A stretch of DNA of 64,000 bases from Posidoniimonas polymericola (GCF_007859935.1 NZ_SJPO01000010.1:156001-220000), one strand, 5' to 3'. Shown: positions 42,385-51,265, numbered from the stretch's first letter. A program made the numbers and translations. The notes: a model not told the origin generated them from the sequence alone.

Positions 42385-42816
42385 ATGCTCCGATACCGCC
42401 GCGAGAACGACTCGGTCAGCATGAACATGACGCCACTGATCGACGTGGTGTTCCTGCTGATTATCTTCTTCCTGGTGAGCAGCCACCTCGCCCGGCAGGA
42501 GACTCAGCTCGACCTCGACCTGCCCGACGCTGCCAGCGGCGAGCTCGCCCAGGCGTCCACCGCACGGGTGGTGACCGTCAATCTGCTGCCGACCGGAGAG
42601 TTGATGGTCGCCGGCGAGTCGACCCCCGCCGCGGAGCTGACAGCCAAGCTCGAGCGGGAGGTCCAACGCGATCAGACCCCGGTCGAGGTGCGGCTCCGCT
42701 CCGACCGTTCTGTGCCCTACGGCGACGTCGAGCCGATCCTGGCCGCCTGCGCCAAGGCGAACGTCTGGAACCTCCGCTTCGCGGTCCGCGAGCCAGGCCC
42801 GGGCGAGGGGAACTAG
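42385..42816 (+). CDS. ExbD/TolR-type biopolymer transport protein (first copy)
   Basis: A 143-residue protein. A short cytoplasmic tail is followed by one helix with the hallmark Asp: MNMTPLIDVVFLLIIFFLVS (Asp24). The periplasmic domain is about 45-135 (LPTGELMVAGESTPAAEL, VRLRSDRSVPYGDVEPIL). ExbD/TolR proteins work with an ExbB/TolQ proton channel to energise outer-membrane uptake or cell division. The second copy begins 2 nt after the stop. No ExbB is in the window. Confidence 0.9.
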   Translation: MLRYRRENDSVSMNMTPLIDVVFLLIIFFLVSSHLARQETQLDLDLPDAASGELAQASTARVVTVNLLPTGELMVAGESTPAAELTAKLEREVQRDQTPVEVRLRSDRSVPYGDVEPILAACAKANVWNLRFAVREPGPGEGN

Positions 42817-42818
42817 CC

Positions 42819-43265
42819 GTGCGCACCACCTGGCGACCCGCCGCCCGCAGCCAGCCGACCCTCGGCGCGTCGATGACGCCGATGATCGACGTCGTGTTCC
42901 TGCTGCTCATTTTCTTTGTCTGCACGGCCAGCTTCCAGCCGGTCGAGGCCCTGCTGCCGGGCGACCTGCTGATTTCTGGCGCCGGCGGCGCTGGTGTCCC
43001 GCAGGAGGAGCAGCCGCCGCTCGAGAGGGTGGTGATCCGCGCCGAGCAGTCCGGCGCCGGCGTTGCGTGGACCGTCAACGAGAGCCCGTGCCCGACCGAC
43101 GCGGCGCTCCGCGCGTTGCTCGGCCAGCTGGCGGGCATCGACAGCACGCTGCCGGTGGTGATTGACCCCGACCGCAAGGTCGAGCTCGGCCGCGTCATCG
43201 ACGGCTTCGACGCCGCCCGCTCGGCCGGGTTTGTCGATGTCAAGTTCGCGGCCTCGGTGGAGTAG
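42819..43265 (+). CDS. ExbD/TolR-type biopolymer transport protein (second copy)
   Basis: A 148-residue protein with a GTG start 2 nt after the first copy. The helix is MTPMIDVVFLLLIFFVCTAS (conserved Asp in MIDVVF), followed by a periplasmic domain containing VVIDPDRKVELGRVIDGFDA. A Gly/Ala-rich loop (ISGAGGAGVPQEEQ) is extra. Paired ExbD genes are common in Planctomycetes and may form mixed dimers. Followed by a TPR-like gene 21 nt downstream. Confidence 0.88.
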   Translation: MRTTWRPAARSQPTLGASMTPMIDVVFLLLIFFVCTASFQPVEALLPGDLLISGAGGAGVPQEEQPPLERVVIRAEQSGAGVAWTVNESPCPTDAALRALLGQLAGIDSTLPVVIDPDRKVELGRVIDGFDAARSAGFVDVKFAASVE

Positions 43266-43286
43266 TTTGAATTGCGTCGGCCAAGC

Positions 43287-44723
43287 ATGATCTCTCGTTT
43301 GCTCGCGACGCTGTTGGGCCTGTTTGCGTCGAGCGTTGGACCGCACGCCCGGGCCGACGACGCCGCGTCGGTGCGGGTTGAGATCCTGGTCGCCGAGGCG
43401 GAGAAGCTGTACCGAACGGAGAAGACCCCGCAGGCGATTGCCAAGTACGACCAGGCGAGCGCGCTGGCGTTCGCCGAGGGCGCCGTCGGGCGGGCGTTTG
43501 AACTGTCGCGCACCGCGGCGGCGATCCTGCAGGCCAGCGGCGAGGAGGCGAAGGCTGGCCAGCGACTCCGGCGGCTCGCTCTCGGCTCCGCCGACCACCC
43601 CGACGCGGCCGCGACCCACTGGGCGGCGGTTGTCTGCCTGTGGAACGGCGGCGTGGGTGGCGGCAACGCCCAGCAAAATGCGGCCGAGCTCGACGAGGCG
43701 CTCCGCGAGCACCTCGACCAGTGGCGCGAAGCGCCCTCGGCACGGCAGGCCTACCCGCGGCGGGTGCGTGTGCTGCTGGTCCTGCAAGACTGGCGCGAGG
43801 CAGCCGCCCTGTGCGAGCAGCTGGGATCGGCAGAGCTGGCGGCGGCCGGGCTGCTTCCTAGCTACGCCTCGGCCGTCATTGCCTTGCGTGGTGAGGCGGA
43901 CTCGCAGGAACTGCTCCGCCACGCGACCAACTTCCTGCAGCCGGCGGTGACCGGTCCCGAGAATCAATGGCCGACCGAATGGGACCCTTCGCAGCGGCAG
44001 GCGGCGCTCACCCTGGCGCGGATCCACCTCGCCTACGGCGCAGCGGGGCCGCGTTACCCCTACCGACTGCTGGCGGCCTCGGCGACCGGTGCGCCACGCC
44101 CCACGGCGGCGTGGGACCTCGCGGCGCTGCCGTCGATGCTGCAGGCGGCCGCGGCTGTGGGGGACTGGGAGGTCGCCCGGCAGGTCGCCGCCCGGGCGTC
44201 TCGGCAGCCGACATCGGCGCTGCGACCGGTAGTGGTAGAGCTCTCCAGGCAAGTCGCGGCCAACCCCAGCGAAGACGCGGCCTTGGAGTTGCTAGCCGAC
44301 TTCACCCAAGGAGACGACCTGCCCGACGATCCCGGCTGGCTGCAACGGGGGCGGCTGCTGGTCCGGGCCCGCCGCGGCGATGCCGACGCCGCCGACCAGC
44401 TCGCGGCCGAGCCGCCGGCAGGCAGCACGCCGCGGGGCGACGACCGCCGGCTCGCCGCCCAAACGCTCGCCAAGCAGGCCGACGAGGAGAGCCAGCAGCG
44501 GGCGTTGTCGCTGTGGACGCAGCTCGAGCGGCCAGCCTCCAAGGGTTCCCGAGAATTCCACGAGGCGCGGGTTGCCCGCATCGAACTGCTCGACCGCCTC
44601 GGCCGGCGGGAGGAGGCCGCCAAGTTGTGGCGCCTCACCGAGGCGCTCTACAAGCCGCCGGCAGACGAGCGCCTGCGGGCACGCCGCGAGGAACTCGCGA
44701 GGCGGCTGGGAGCGCCCCGCTAG
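43287..44723 (+). CDS. Exported TPR-like protein of the ExbD operon
   Basis: A 478-residue protein with a signal peptide (ISRLLATLLGLFASSVGPHA) and then alpha-helical repeats that read as degenerate TPRs (ILVAEAEKLYRTEKTPQAIA; LALGSADHPDAAATHWAAVV; LWTQLERPASKGSREFHEAR). It is probably periplasmic and could be a scaffold for the ExbD complex, since it is last in that operon. Start ATG 43287 is preferred over TTG 43272. Confidence 0.7.
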   Translation: MISRLLATLLGLFASSVGPHARADDAASVRVEILVAEAEKLYRTEKTPQAIAKYDQASALAFAEGAVGRAFELSRTAAAILQASGEEAKAGQRLRRLALGSADHPDAAATHWAAVVCLWNGGVGGGNAQQNAAELDEALREHLDQWREAPSARQAYPRRVRVLLVLQDWREAAALCEQLGSAELAAAGLLPSYASAVIALRGEADSQELLRHATNFLQPAVTGPENQWPTEWDPSQRQAALTLARIHLAYGAAGPRYPYRLLAASATGAPRPTAAWDLAALPSMLQAAAAVGDWEVARQVAARASRQPTSALRPVVVELSRQVAANPSEDAALELLADFTQGDDLPDDPGWLQRGRLLVRARRGDADAADQLAAEPPAGSTPRGDDRRLAAQTLAKQADEESQQRALSLWTQLERPASKGSREFHEARVARIELLDRLGRREEAAKLWRLTEALYKPPADERLRARREELARRLGAPR

Positions 44724-44730
44724 TCTGCCA

Positions 44731-44766
44731 ATAAAAATAGCCCCGGCCGCAAGCGACCGGGGCTAT
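44731..44766. terminator. Bidirectional terminator
   Basis: A 10-bp perfect stem (ATAGCCCCGG at 44737-44746, CCGGGGCTAT at 44757-44766). On the minus strand it is followed by TTTTTATT, so it best serves the small secreted-protein genes. It also lies 8 bases after the plus-strand TPR gene. Confidence 0.82.
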
Positions 44767-44835
44767 CTCAACGCGGCGGGATCGACCAGGGGGAATGGAC
44801 TCACCCGCTACGCATGTTTCAAACGTTCCGACAGC

Positions 44836-45195
44836 TCACCAGGGGCCGCGGACGTAGTAGGAGCCGAACTGGTTGGTGTTCTGCGGCCACATCGGCTGCT
44901 TCTGGAACGGCCCGCCGAACTGACCCGCGCCGGGGTAGTCGCGGCCGAACTGGTGGTCGACCCGCGAGATGTGGCTGCTGCCGACGCCCCAGCCCCAGTT
45001 GGTCTGCAGGCGGACGGTCGGCGGCAGGGCCACGGCGACCGGCTGTCCGTACTGCACATGGGCGTAGTTGCCGTTCCAGTTGTAGGTCGGGGCGCGGTAC
45101 CGCGTGGCCCACATCGACGGGGCGACCGCCTCGCAGGACGAGGCCGCTACGGCGGACAGAATCACCGCCGCCGCCAGGATCTTGATTCGGGGCAT
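44836..45195 (-). CDS. Small secreted Asn/Tyr/Trp-rich protein
   Basis: A 119-residue protein with AGGAGG before the ATG and a signal peptide (ILAAAVILSAVAASSCEAVA). The mature part is aromatic and Asn/Gln-rich (YNWNGNYAHVQYGQPVAVAL; LQTNWGWGVGSSHISRVDHQ; MWPQNTNQFGSYYVRGPW). VAVALPPTVRLQTNWGWGV gives a defined core. A family of such proteins is seen in Planctomycetes; no function was recognised. It follows another small secreted-protein gene, probably in one operon. Confidence 0.78.
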   Translation of the reverse strand: MPRIKILAAAVILSAVAASSCEAVAPSMWATRYRAPTYNWNGNYAHVQYGQPVAVALPPTVRLQTNWGWGVGSSHISRVDHQFGRDYPGAGQFGGPFQKQPMWPQNTNQFGSYYVRGPW

Positions 45196-45248
45196 GGGGG
45201 GCCTCCTGTGTTGACTGGTGGGGTTGCTTGGTGGGACCAGCGCCGTGG

Positions 45249-45647
45249 CTAGTGGTTCAGCCGGTACTGGATGAACTTCAGCTTGCCGCCGCCCGTGTTG
45301 TACCGCACGTTGGTGCGGGTCCAGCCGGCGCCCGGCTGGTGCGAGTAGTACGCCCGCTGGTGGCCGTACATGTACTCGTGCGGGTAGAACGGCTGGTAGG
45401 TGTTGTAGGTGTGGCCGACGTGCTCGGGCACGGGCAGGGGCGACACGTAAAGCTGGGCGGCGGCGCCGCTCGGTCCGGGCCCAACGTAGTAGTTGTAGAA
45501 CAGATCGTGGGGGTCCTGGTGGCTCACGCGGCGCTGGCCCTCCCAGCCGTAGGCCGCCTCGGCGGTCTGGTTGGTGAGCGGCAGGCTGTGCCACGCGGCG
45601 GTCAGCACGGCGGCGGTGGCCAAGAACTTGGCGGGGCGTCGCAACAT
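45249..45647 (-). CDS. Small secreted Tyr/His-rich protein
   Basis: A 132-residue protein with AAAGGAGG before the ATG and a signal peptide (about 1-32, ending NQTAEAAYG). The mature part is Tyr/His/Pro-rich (DLFYNYYVGPGPSGAAAQLY; YNTYQPFYPHEYMYGHQRAY) and ends NTGGGKLKFIQYRLNH. No domain was recognised. First gene of the two-gene operon. Confidence 0.8.
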   Translation of the reverse strand: MLRRPAKFLATAAVLTAAWHSLPLTNQTAEAAYGWEGQRRVSHQDPHDLFYNYYVGPGPSGAAAQLYVSPLPVPEHVGHTYNTYQPFYPHEYMYGHQRAYYSHQPGAGWTRTNVRYNTGGGKLKFIQYRLNH

Positions 45648-46001
45648 GGGGTGCCTCCTTTGATCCGGGCGGATCGGCGGTGGTGCGGGCAGCGGGCGGG
45701 TGGGCGCTAGGACTCCCCCGATTGGTCGCCCCGGCAGCCCGCTGATGATTTGCTACACGGTGGAATCGGCAGGCCCGGTTCCTCCGGTGAGACTTTTCAC
45801 GCCAGCCGTAACAGTCGTGCGTCTCTTAACACTGGTAGGGCTGCGGACCGCCTGGGAGGGGGGGCAGACCGGGGCTATAATCGCTGCGACCCTCAGGGTT
45901 TGCCAAATCTCGGATTGCGGATTTCGAATTGTGGATTCCGCCGGGCGGCGCCCGACTGCAATCATTCCGCGATCCCTTTTCCGTATTCAGGAGCTATCGT
46001 C
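45648..46001. other. Divergent intergenic region upstream of topoisomerase VI B
   Basis: A perfect -10 (TATAAT, 45876-45881) lies about 120 bases before the top6B start, with only a poor -35 (TGGGAG) 17 bases upstream of it. Repeated GATT/GGATT units (45910-45946: GGATTGCGGATTTC and GTGGATTCC) resemble a dispersed short repeat. No gene is seen. Confidence 0.5.
45853..45881 (+). promoter_or_regulatory. Candidate promoter of the topoisomerase VI operon
   Basis: TATAAT at 45876-45881 with a weak -35 (TGGGAG at 45853-45858, 17-base spacer). The -10 is perfect in a GC-rich setting; the -35 matches only half. Confidence 0.4.
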
Positions 46002-47996
46002 TTGGCGACAAGCGGCACGAAGCGACGGTCAACCGCGAAGGCGATGGCCGCCTCGCAGAAAGAGATCTCCGTCAGCGAGTTCTTCGCGAAGAACCGTCAC
46101 CTGCTGGGGTTCGACAACCCGCGTAAGGCGCTGCTGACCACCGTCAAGGAGGCGGTCGACAACTCGCTGGACGCCTGCGAAGAGGCCGGCATCCTGCCGG
46201 AGATTTGGGTCCATATCCAGCCGACCTCCGCCAACCGCTACAAGGTCGGCATCCAGGACAACGGCCCCGGCATCCTCAAGAAGCAGATCCCGCTGATCTT
46301 CGGCAAGCTGCTCTACGGCAGCAAGTTCCACCGCCTGCGGCAGAGCCGCGGCCAGCAGGGCATCGGCATCAGCGCCGCCGGCATGTACGGCGTCCAGACC
46401 ACCGGCAAGCCGGTCAAGATCGTGTCGAAGGTCTCGGTGCGCAAGCCCGCGCACTACTACGAGATCCAGATCGACACCAAGAAGAACGAGCCCAAGATCC
46501 TCAACGGCAAGGGCGAGGGGGTCGACATCCCGCCCGGCGAGAAGGGCGCCAAGTACATCGAGAAGCACGGCATCGAGTGGGTCGACCAGCCGCACGGCAC
46601 GCGGGTCACCATCGAGCTCGAGGCCAAGTACGTCCGCGGCCGCGGCAGCGTCGACGAGTACCTCACCCAGACCGCCATCGCCAACCCGCACGTCACGCTC
46701 CACTACCTCGACCCCGACGACTACCAGTACGACTTTCTGCGCAGCACCGACCAGCTCCCCAGCGAGCCCAAGGAGATCAAGCCCCACCCGTACGGGGTCG
46801 AGGTCGGCCGCATGGCGCAGATGTTCGAAGAGTCCGAGGCGATGAGCGTCAGCGAGTTCATGCGGACCAAGTTCTCGCGGGTCACCCCGGCGGTCGCCAA
46901 GAAGGTCTGCACCACCGCCAAGGTCAGCTCGCGTGTGAGCGTCCACAAGGTCGACCGCCCGCAGATCGACAAACTCTACGAGGCGATCCAGGCGACCCGC
47001 ATCAGCCCGCCGGCCACCGACTGCATCTGCCCAATCGGCGAGGACCTGATCCTCAAGGGCCTGCACCAGGTCGTCCCCGGCGAATTCTACGCCGCCGCCA
47101 CCCGCCCGCCCGGCGTGTACCGGGGCAACCCCTTTCAGATCGAGGTCGGGCTCGCCTACGGCGGCACGGCCCCAACCCAGAACATCACCAAAGAGCTGCT
47201 CCTGGAACTCCTCGAGGAAACCGACACCCGCACCGTGCGGCAGTTCCTGATCCACACCTTCAACGGCCTCGGTGGCGACGCCGCCGACAAGATCGTCAAG
47301 ACGTCGGGCCTCAAGACCCGCCAGGCGCCCGGCGGGCTAAAGCCGAAGGACCGCGACAAGCTGTTCGACGCGATGAAGCACGTCAACGTCGCGGAGGGGC
47401 AGCAGATGGAAGTCATGCGGTACGCCAACCGCGTGCCGCTGCAGTTTCAGCAGTCCGCCTGCGCCGTGACCCAGACCATCCTCGGCACCAACTGGCGGGG
47501 CTACGGCCTGAGCCAGTCCCGCGGCGCCATGCCCAAGGGCCCGGTCAGCCTGATGGTGCACATCGCCAGCGTGTGGGTGCCGTTCACCAGCGAGAGCAAG
47601 GAAGCAATCGCCAGCTACCCCGAGATCCAGAAGGAGATCCGCCTCGGGCTGCAGGCCGTCGGCCGCAAGCTCGGCATGTACCTCCGCCGGCGGATGAAGG
47701 TCAAGCAGCAGTCTGACCGCCGCGAGATTTTCCTCCGTTACCTCAAGGAGGTCGCCGGCGCGGTCAGCGTGATCAACGCCGCGGAAGAGAAGGAGCTCTA
47801 CGACCAGCTGGTGGCGGTCGCGCAGAAGCGGACCGCCGAGGCCGACATGAAGCTCGACGACCGCGGCCGAAAGATCGAAGAGGACCCGACCGAGATGAAC
47901 CTCGGCGAGAATGTGCTGATCGTCGACCCGGCCGGCCACGAGGCGGCGATTAACCGCGTCGTGACCGAGGAGGAAGAGGAAGGCGCCGAGGAGTAG
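46002..47996 (+). CDS. top6B: DNA topoisomerase VI subunit B
   Basis: A 664-residue ATPase subunit of the type IIB topoisomerase. GHKL motifs are clear: Bergerat N-box [13 protein letters not shown] (Glu50, Asn54), IQDNGPGI (Asp86) and [15 protein letters not shown] (118-130). The H2TH and transducer regions follow ([37 protein letters not shown]). The start is a TTG with AGGAG 8 nt upstream; the next in-frame ATG is 14 codons later. The N-terminal extension ([11 protein letters not shown]) is basic. The partner subunit A lies 1.4 kb downstream, separated by three genes instead of being adjacent as usual. Topoisomerase VI is typical of archaea and plants and only sporadic in bacteria. Confidence 0.94.
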   Translation: MATSGTKRRSTAKAMAASQKEISVSEFFAKNRHLLGFDNPRKALLTTVKEAVDNSLDACEEAGILPEIWVHIQPTSANRYKVGIQDNGPGILKKQIPLIFGKLLYGSKFHRLRQSRGQQGIGISAAGMYGVQTTGKPVKIVSKVSVRKPAHYYEIQIDTKKNEPKILNGKGEGVDIPPGEKGAKYIEKHGIEWVDQPHGTRVTIELEAKYVRGRGSVDEYLTQTAIANPHVTLHYLDPDDYQYDFLRSTDQLPSEPKEIKPHPYGVEVGRMAQMFEESEAMSVSEFMRTKFSRVTPAVAKKVCTTAKVSSRVSVHKVDRPQIDKLYEAIQATRISPPATDCICPIGEDLILKGLHQVVPGEFYAAATRPPGVYRGNPFQIEVGLAYGGTAPTQNITKELLLELLEETDTRTVRQFLIHTFNGLGGDAADKIVKTSGLKTRQAPGGLKPKDRDKLFDAMKHVNVAEGQQMEVMRYANRVPLQFQQSACAVTQTILGTNWRGYGLSQSRGAMPKGPVSLMVHIASVWVPFTSESKEAIASYPEIQKEIRLGLQAVGRKLGMYLRRRMKVKQQSDRREIFLRYLKEVAGAVSVINAAEEKELYDQLVAVAQKRTAEADMKLDDRGRKIEEDPTEMNLGENVLIVDPAGHEAAINRVVTEEEEEGAEE

Positions 47997-48038
47997 AATC
48001 TTGGTGTCGAGGAATAACGCGGCCTAGGAGCCAGATCA

Positions 48039-48284
48039 ATGGTGCGAATTAAAGTTACCTCAGAGCTCGCAGAGCAACTACTTTCGGCGGGCGAGCCGGT
48101 GGAGCTGGTCGACGCGTCCGGCAGAATGCTCGGCACCTTCATGGGGACAGAGACCGACTCAGCGAAAGGGTGGCAACATCTTATGCCGGAGCTGACAGAA
48201 GAGGAGATCCAGCGGCGTCTTGCGTCGAACGAACCCGGTCTCACAACCGAAGAACTCAAGGCCAAACTCCAAGAGTTGCCATGA
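48039..48284 (+). CDS. Small antitoxin-like protein of a coupled gene pair
   Basis: An 81-residue acidic protein with TAGGAG 8 nt before the ATG. It begins with a beta-like segment (VRIKVTSELAEQLLSAGEPV, VELVDASGRMLGTF) and ends with an acidic helix (LTEEEIQRRLASNEPGLTTE) followed by EELKAKLQEL. Similar small proteins in Planctomycetes precede RelE/ParE-like proteins. It overlaps the next gene by ATGA, typical of antitoxin-toxin pairs. The antitoxin role is inferred from size, order and overlap. Confidence 0.6.
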   Translation: MVRIKVTSELAEQLLSAGEPVELVDASGRMLGTFMGTETDSAKGWQHLMPELTEEEIQRRLASNEPGLTTEELKAKLQELP

Positions 48285-48550
48285 GCTTTCAGCTTACTTG
48301 GCGCCCAGAGGTGCTTCAGAACCTGGCCGTGCAGTGGGACGCATTGGATGCCAAAGGCAGGCGTCGGGTGCTTGATCTACTCGACGACACCGACCATTTG
48401 CTTGCAACGGCGCCAATGCTTGAGGGGGAGTCGCGAGCCTCGGATACCGACCGGGTTCTGCTGCGGGGCCCGTTGTTGGTCGTTTATCAAGTTGACCTGC
48501 GGTTGCGGCTGGTCACCGTCGTAGGCGCGGCTCTGTCCGGGCCGAAGTAA
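48281..48550 (+). CDS. RelE/ParE-like small protein (putative toxin)
   Basis: An 89-residue protein starting in the ATGA overlap. SFQLTWRPEVLQNLAVQWDA is the typical beta1-helix start of RelE/ParE-fold proteins, and the end (VLLRGPLLVVYQVDLRLRLV, then VVGA) gives the C-terminal beta strands. The usual catalytic His/Arg of RelE at the end is not evident. It could be a gyrase-acting ParE type, which would be notable inside a topoisomerase locus, but that is conjecture. Confidence 0.55.
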   Translation: MSFQLTWRPEVLQNLAVQWDALDAKGRRRVLDLLDDTDHLLATAPMLEGESRASDTDRVLLRGPLLVVYQVDLRLRLVTVVGAALSGPK

Positions 48551-48663
48551 CCGGGGAGGGAGCCGTTTCGTTTGGATTGCACCTGCATGGCACGTCACTT
48601 GCTCTCTGGAGACCAATGAGCCAGCCGTGGCGAGCATCGACCACCCCCTGCGAGGATAGACAC

Positions 48664-49257
48664 GTGGCAGAGCAACAGACCGCAGAATCCCTTACCGGAG
48701 TCGTCGACCAGCTTGAGGACAAGGCCGCCGAGGACGGCGACCTGCTCGTCGGCGACGCCCTCGAGGAGTTTGCGGGCAGGCTGTTCGGGCCGCTGCTGAT
48801 GATCCCCGGGCTGTTGGTGATGACCCCGGTCGGCGGGATCCCGTTCGTGCCGACTACCATGGGGGTGTTTATTATCCTGGTCGCCGGGCAGTCGCTGTTC
48901 GGCCGGAAGCACCCCTGGCTGCCCGGCATAATCAAAGAGCGGGGAGTTGACGAGGAAAAGTTCAAAGACTCGATGGAGAAGGTGCGGCCGTGGCTCAAGT
49001 GGGTCGACTCGTTCACCGCCGAGAGGATGACTTCCATGGTCACCGGCCCGATGAAGTACGTGATCGCCGCGGTCTGCATCCTGATGGCGTGCACCATGCC
49101 GCCGCTGGAACTGCTGCCGTTCGCCTGCGCGATCCCGGGCGCCGCGATCCTGTTCCTCGGCCTGGCGGTCACCGCCCGGGACGGGTTGCTGGCGGTGTTC
49201 GGTCTGGTCGCTTCGGTCGGCGCATTGGGGGCGGTCGGGTACTGGATGTTTTCGTAG
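48664..49257 (+). CDS. ExoD-family membrane protein
   Basis: A 197-residue protein (ExoD, PF06055-like) with a polar N terminus (TGVVDQLEDKAAEDGDLLVG) and several hydrophobic segments (LFGPLLMIPGLLVMTPVGGI; MGVFIILVAGQSLFGRKHPW; KYVIAAVCILMACTMPPLEL; LLAVFGLVASVGALGAVGYW). The pattern PG-x-P-F-VP-T-T-MG-x-x-x-I-L-V-A-G-Q-x-L-x-G is diagnostic. The start is GTG 48664 with GAGGATAG 6 nt upstream; ATG 48616 would add 16 residues. ExoD affects exopolysaccharide or alkali tolerance in rhizobia; the mechanism is unknown. Confidence 0.82.
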   Translation: MAEQQTAESLTGVVDQLEDKAAEDGDLLVGDALEEFAGRLFGPLLMIPGLLVMTPVGGIPFVPTTMGVFIILVAGQSLFGRKHPWLPGIIKERGVDEEKFKDSMEKVRPWLKWVDSFTAERMTSMVTGPMKYVIAAVCILMACTMPPLELLPFACAIPGAAILFLGLAVTARDGLLAVFGLVASVGALGAVGYWMFS

Positions 49258-49348
49258 GAGTCGGGGCCGGCTAGGCCCCAACGCGCCGCACAAGACGCGA
49301 CGCGACAAGGTGCACGAGACGCACCAAGAGGAACCCACAAAACGAATC

Positions 49349-49365
49349 GATGCACGACGTGCATC
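49349..49365. promoter_or_regulatory. Palindrome just upstream of topoisomerase VI A
   Basis: GATGCAC and GTGCATC (7-bp perfect arms, 3-base spacer) end 9 bases before the subunit A ATG. There is no Shine-Dalgarno between it and the start. It could be an operator or a hairpin limiting ribosome access. Confidence 0.45.
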
Positions 49366-49374
49366 TCAGCGAAT

Positions 49375-50532
49375 ATGGCCAAGAAGAAAAAAGCCGCTCC
49401 CGCCCCCAAGCCCAAGGCCCCGGTCAAACTGACGCCGCGGGACAAGAAGACGATGGCCTCGCTCCGGGCGCTGGCGGACGGCGTCGTCACGGCGGCTCAG
49501 AAAAAGCGGGACCCGTACGTCGACATCCCCAGCCGCACGCTGTCGAACGTCAAGTACAGCCCGCGGAAGCGGATCCTCGAGATGGGCGGCGCCAAGAACC
49601 GGCGGCAGCTGTTCGACCTCTCGCAGGCCAAGGCCTACATGCGGACCATGCTGGTCGCCAGCGGCTGCAAGCGGCTGTTGGACGAGGGCAAGACCACCAG
49701 CCTTCGAGGGCTGTTCTACATGCTCAAGCACACGATCGAGAACACGAAGGAGAATACCTTTGACGATCAGAACGAGTGCGACACTATCATCGAGGACGCC
49801 GAGGTGCTGCTCAACAGCATCCGCGAGGAGCTGCACCTGTACGCCGAGAACCGCGGCGCGATGGTCGGCGCCATCACGCTGACCGACCGCGGCGACACGA
49901 TCGACTGCCGGCGGATGGGCTCCGGCGGCTACGCGATCCCGTCGATCGTCGAGCCGGAGATCATCGAGCTCGACCCCAAGAAGTGCGACGCCAAGTTCAT
50001 CCTGCATGTCGAAAAAGGCACCGTCTGGCAGCGATTCAACGAGGACCGGTTCTGGGAGAAACACAACTGCATCCTCACCCACGGCAGCGGCCAGCCCCCC
50101 CGCGGCGTGCGGCGGCTGCTGTTCCGGATGCACAACGAGCTGAAGCTGCCGATCTACTGCGTCCTCGATAACGACCCCTGGGGGTACTACATCTACAGCG
50201 TGCTGAAGCAGGGCTCCATCAACCTGGCCTTCGAGAGCCAGCGGATGGCGATCCCCGAGGCCAAGTTCCTCGGCCTGCGGAGCATCGACTACGAACGCTG
50301 CGACCTCCCCGAGACCGTCAAGATCGCCCTGAACGACAGCGACCGCAAGCGGGCCAAGCAGATCGCCAAGTACCCCTGGTTCGAGAAGAAACGCGACTGG
50401 CAGCGCGAGATCGACAAGATGATCAAGAACGACTTCAAGCTGGAGGTCGAATCCCTGATCGCCAAGGACATCAGCTACGTCACCGAGGTGTACGTCCCCG
50501 AGCGGCTCGAGGCGCAGGACTGGCTGGACTAG
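49375..50532 (+). CDS. top6A: DNA topoisomerase VI subunit A (Spo11-like)
   Basis: The 385-residue cleavage subunit. The catalytic Tyr lies in KTTSLRGLFYMLKHT, Tyr115 (the archaeal motif RELYY has Tyr at both places; here Phe114-Tyr115). The Toprim domain is readable: Glu213 (FILHVEKGTVWQRF) and Asp265-Asn266-Asp267 (CVLDNDPWGYYIY), the metal-binding acidic set. The N terminus is Lys/Ala/Pro-rich (MAKKKKAAPAPKPKAPVK) and may be a DNA-binding tail. No Shine-Dalgarno is visible; a 17-base palindrome precedes the ATG. Together with subunit B it makes an ATP-dependent double-strand passage enzyme. Confidence 0.95.
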   Translation: MAKKKKAAPAPKPKAPVKLTPRDKKTMASLRALADGVVTAAQKKRDPYVDIPSRTLSNVKYSPRKRILEMGGAKNRRQLFDLSQAKAYMRTMLVASGCKRLLDEGKTTSLRGLFYMLKHTIENTKENTFDDQNECDTIIEDAEVLLNSIREELHLYAENRGAMVGAITLTDRGDTIDCRRMGSGGYAIPSIVEPEIIELDPKKCDAKFILHVEKGTVWQRFNEDRFWEKHNCILTHGSGQPPRGVRRLLFRMHNELKLPIYCVLDNDPWGYYIYSVLKQGSINLAFESQRMAIPEAKFLGLRSIDYERCDLPETVKIALNDSDRKRAKQIAKYPWFEKKRDWQREIDKMIKNDFKLEVESLIAKDISYVTEVYVPERLEAQDWLD

Positions 50533-50621
50533 AGCCGCCGCGGTTTTATTGCACCAGCGGGCGACCGCCGGCTACAATGGGGCAATCCAGCAGCGCCCAA
50601 GCGGATTTCTAGGTTATCGCG

Positions 50622-51248
50622 ATGTCATCTTTACCAGTTGATCACGGCCAGAACGCTGATTGGACCTGGGAAGTTGCTACGCTCTATCCGCAGCAGGGGA
50701 ATTGGTCAGAGAGCGAGTACCTACAGCTCACCGACTCGGTGAATCGCTTCATTGAATTCACCGATGGCCGCGTGGAGTTTCTCGCGATGCCGACGATCGA
50801 GCACCAGCGGATTGTTCGATTCCTGTACGACGCCCTGCGTGCGTTCGTCGACCCGCGGCAGCTGGGCGAGGTCTTGTTCGCCGTGCTGCGTGTGTACATC
50901 CGCGAAGGCAAGTACCGCGAGCCGGATATTGCGTTCAAGTTTGCTGCCAACGCAGCAGAGAGTGGCGAGCGGTACTACCGCGGCGCAGACTTAGTCGTCG
51001 AGGTAGTGAGCGACGACCAGGAAAGTCGCAAGCGGGACTACGAGACGAAGATCGCCGACTACGCCGAAGGGGGAGCCACTGAGTATTGGATTGTCGATCC
51101 TCAGCAGCACAAGATCACCGTGCTGACCCTCGACGGCGACAGGTACTTCGAGCACCGCGTTGCCACCGACGGTCAGGCCCCGTCGAAGCTGCTGGACGGC
51201 TTCTCGGTAGACGTGGCGGCGGTGTTCGCGGCGGGCAAGCTGCAGTAG
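50622..51248 (+). CDS. Uma2 (DUF820) family endonuclease-like protein
   Basis: A 208-residue PD-(D/E)XK-fold protein. Motifs: GRVEFLAMPTIEHQRIVRFL, KYREPDIAF (Asp of the active site), LVVEVVSDD (Glu) and RDYETKIADYAEGGATEYWI (Lys), then WIVDPQQHKITV. Uma2 genes are abundant in Planctomycetes and Cyanobacteria; the biological role is unclear. The start ATG has AGGT upstream. A membrane protein follows 17 nt later, but there is no evidence that they work together. Confidence 0.88.
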   Translation: MSSLPVDHGQNADWTWEVATLYPQQGNWSESEYLQLTDSVNRFIEFTDGRVEFLAMPTIEHQRIVRFLYDALRAFVDPRQLGEVLFAVLRVYIREGKYREPDIAFKFAANAAESGERYYRGADLVVEVVSDDQESRKRDYETKIADYAEGGATEYWIVDPQQHKITVLTLDGDRYFEHRVATDGQAPSKLLDGFSVDVAAVFAAGKLQ

Positions 51249-51265
51249 GGGGCAGTGACTCAGCA

